Shown piece after piece: positions 49,489-50,436 of a stretch of 50,436 nt of DNA. The translations under genes were made by a program, and so were the position numbers. Positions within the stretch are counted from its first letter, which is position 1. Every line of letters starts with the position of its first letter. A model generated the notes under the pieces. That model was not told the origin of the DNA. It was given only the letters and a program-made list of their open reading frames with translations, and searched no databases. This DNA comes from a virus, in IMG/VR virus record IMGVR_UViG_3300006871_000011, positions 1 to 50,436 of that record; one strand, given 5' to 3'.

Positions 49489-49740
49489 TTAGGTGGGACG
49501 GGAACGGCGACGTAACGCCCGCTGCGTCCGGCTGATCTTGGCGCGGCGGTCGATCTCCTCGATGGGGAGGGCGGCGATGGCATCGTACTCCTGCACGCGC
49601 CCAACGACCGACAAGGCGAGCAGTCGGTCGTCAGGCGCGGTGGCGAGGCGTCGGGCGGCATCGAGCACGCGGTCCCGCGCCCACGCGAGCCGCTCGGCGA
49701 GGAGCGGGGCGTGGGCTTGGTAGTAGCGCTCGGCGGCCAT
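49489..49740 (-). CDS. Small helical, Arg-rich protein
   Basis: An 83-aa protein, ATG 49738-49740 one base after the DUF6744 stop (49742-49744). Fully helical appearance (HAPLLAERLAWARDRVLDAA, LSVVGRVQEYDAIAALPIEE) with an Arg-rich end (RTQRALRRRSRP). Possibly DNA-binding; no family. Its stop sits in a GTTAGGT copy (49488-49494). Confidence 0.6.
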   Translation of the reverse strand: MAAERYYQAHAPLLAERLAWARDRVLDAARRLATAPDDRLLALSVVGRVQEYDAIAALPIEEIDRRAKISRTQRALRRRSRPT

Positions 49741-49741
49741 G

Positions 49742-50436
49742 TTACAGCAGCGCCGGCTCGGGCTCCGCGACGAGCGGCAGTTCGGGCTGAGCGATCCGCT
49801 CGCCCAGCTTCTGGAGCAACAGCTCCTCGGCCTCGTCGATCGCCGACGTCAGGATCGACGCCTGCGTGCCGACGAGCGTGGCGTACGCGCCGACCCGGTC
49901 GCGCAGCTCGGCCACGCGGGTGATGCGCCGGCTCTTGACGTCGGCGCGGATGCCCTTCTCGTGCAGTTCCGCGACGGCGGTCTTCAGCTCACCGATCTGC
50001 TTGAGCATGTAGTCGGTGATGACGTTGGCGATCGACTCGTCCGTGCCGTGCCCGATCGTGCAGGCGAAGCTGGAGAGCGAGCCGCCGATCGCGTCGAGGA
50101 TCACGTCCATCTGCCCGATGACGGTGGAGCCGGCGGGAATGAAGTACGCCCCGCCCTGCTCGCGCACCGGGATCAGGTCGGAGCCCGCGCCCGAGACCAC
50201 GCGCTGGAGCACGCGGGTGACGTCCGAGGCGGTGCGGGTCGAGTCGATCAGCTTGGCGCTATCATCGAGCGTGAGCGCGAGCGCCGGGTCGTCGGTCGTG
50301 AGTTTGCCGGTCGCGTCGTCGTACTCGATGCCGGCCTCGCGTGTGTAGGTGAGCGTGACGCCGGTGCCGCTGCCGTCCTCGCGGGTGATCTGGCGGATCT
50401 TGGTGGCGACGGGGCGCGCCAGCTTCTTTGTATCCT
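49742..50436 (-). CDS. DUF6744-like protein, C-terminal part (continues from window start)
   Basis: The minus frame is open to the right edge of the window. The codon at the junction is completed by base 1 and continues into the frame at 2-157. Its end carries VVSGAGSDLIPVREQGGAYFI and PAGSTV, then a helical tail ending LPLVAEPEPALL. Upstream of the GTG at 50212 the frame continues as LTYTREAGIEYDDATGKL and DDSAKLIDSTRTASDVTRV, so the GTG is internal. Together with the first part it encodes 283 aa. DUF6744 has no known function; here it is coupled to the RavA/ViaA-like genes. Confidence 0.7.
   Translation of the reverse strand, partial: DTKKLARPVATKIRQITREDGSGTGVTLTYTREAGIEYDDATGKLTTDDPALALTLDDSAKLIDSTRTASDVTRVLQRVVSGAGSDLIPVREQGGAYFIPAGSTVIGQMDVILDAIGGSLSSFACTIGHGTDESIANVITDYMLKQIGELKTAVAELHEKGIRADVKSRRITRVAELRDRVGAYATLVGTQASILTSAIDEAEELLLQKLGERIAQPELPLVAEPEPALL

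Larger units (their letters stand above)
5090..49494. repeat. Iterated motif CGTTAGGC / GCCTAACG scattered through the genome
   Basis: By hand I count at least 23 GTTAGGC on the + strand (for example 8737, 12196, 17987, 18557, 19068, 22567, 28811, 32793, 37404, 37593, 38244, 38829, 45522, 48975) and 5 on the minus strand (6852, 17125, 42016, 45605, 47620), plus GTTAGGT at 23689, 28514, 40436 and 49488. Related CTAAC occurs at 5090, 14640, 33607 and 35092. In genes it appears as Leu-Gly written TTA-GGC, Leu-Thr as CTA-ACG or CTA-ACC and Pro-Asn as CCT-AAC, although TTA and CTA are rare elsewhere here. It also occurs between genes (18834, 19975). Confidence 0.75.

Noticed and set aside
1-50436. 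CRISPR array, insertion sequence or rRNA
   Set aside because: No regularly spaced repeats, transposase motifs or rRNA-like sequence were seen on either strand.

Overview
The window reads as one complete genome of a tailed, probably short-tailed (podovirus-like), double-stranded DNA phage of a high-GC bacterium. It contains a large terminase subunit, a very large portal protein (797 aa), a scaffold-like protein, a major capsid protein, head-tail connector candidates, a pectate-lyase-fold tailspike, a nozzle-like tail protein, glycine/alanine-rich internal proteins and a 2768-aa giant protein. I see no tape-measure or sheath gene. The two ends of the window fall inside one minus-strand reading frame: the start of a DUF6744-like gene at 1-157 continues in frame into 49742-50436. 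The sequence therefore probably closes as a circle of 50,436 bases (circular or circularly permuted assembly). I see no integrase, no rRNA and no intact tRNA. The host cannot be named from the sequence; codon use is strongly GC-rich with Shine-Dalgarno sites and very many ATGA/GTGA start-stop overlaps.

Layout. A 501-base non-coding divergent control region (3481-3981) separates two transcription units. Leftward from it, and across the circle junction, runs a minus-strand operon of about 7 kb: two small unknown genes, a RavA-like MoxR ATPase, a 48-codon micro-ORF, a ViaA-like von Willebrand factor A protein, the DUF6744-like gene, then small unknown genes, a LuxR-type helix-turn-helix protein, a coiled-coil protein and an XRE-like regulator. 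It ends at a UUCG-capped terminator at 46863-46888. Rightward runs everything else. An accessory block (3982-10623) holds small zinc-ribbon proteins, a papain-like protease, a secreted Ig-like protein, a ChaB-like protein, a nuclease-fold protein and a DUF5662 protein. It is followed by packaging and head genes (10620-20907), connectors and tail (20917-28435), internal/ejection proteins (28440-38646) and a lysis-like pair (38665-39728). After a perfect hairpin at 40039-40060 come recombination and replication genes (40104-46753): YqaJ exonuclease, RecT, a winged-helix protein, an initiator-like protein carrying an internal repeat tract, VRR-NUC nuclease and a DnaQ-like exonuclease. A strong terminator at 46793-46833 ends this unit.

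Most notable points: (1) a complete-looking GGDEF (diguanylate cyclase) domain, preceded by a likely membrane segment, inside the giant protein; (2) a phage RavA/ViaA-like pair translationally linked to a DUF6744 protein; (3) a major capsid gene whose best ribosome site gives it a textbook Sec signal peptide; (4) a lambda-like repeat cluster inside the initiator-like gene; (5) a genome-wide iterated motif, CGTTAGGC/GCCTAACG, used in genes of both strands and between genes and dictating otherwise rare TTA and CTA leucine codons. All family assignments are from motif recognition by eye; no database search was run.
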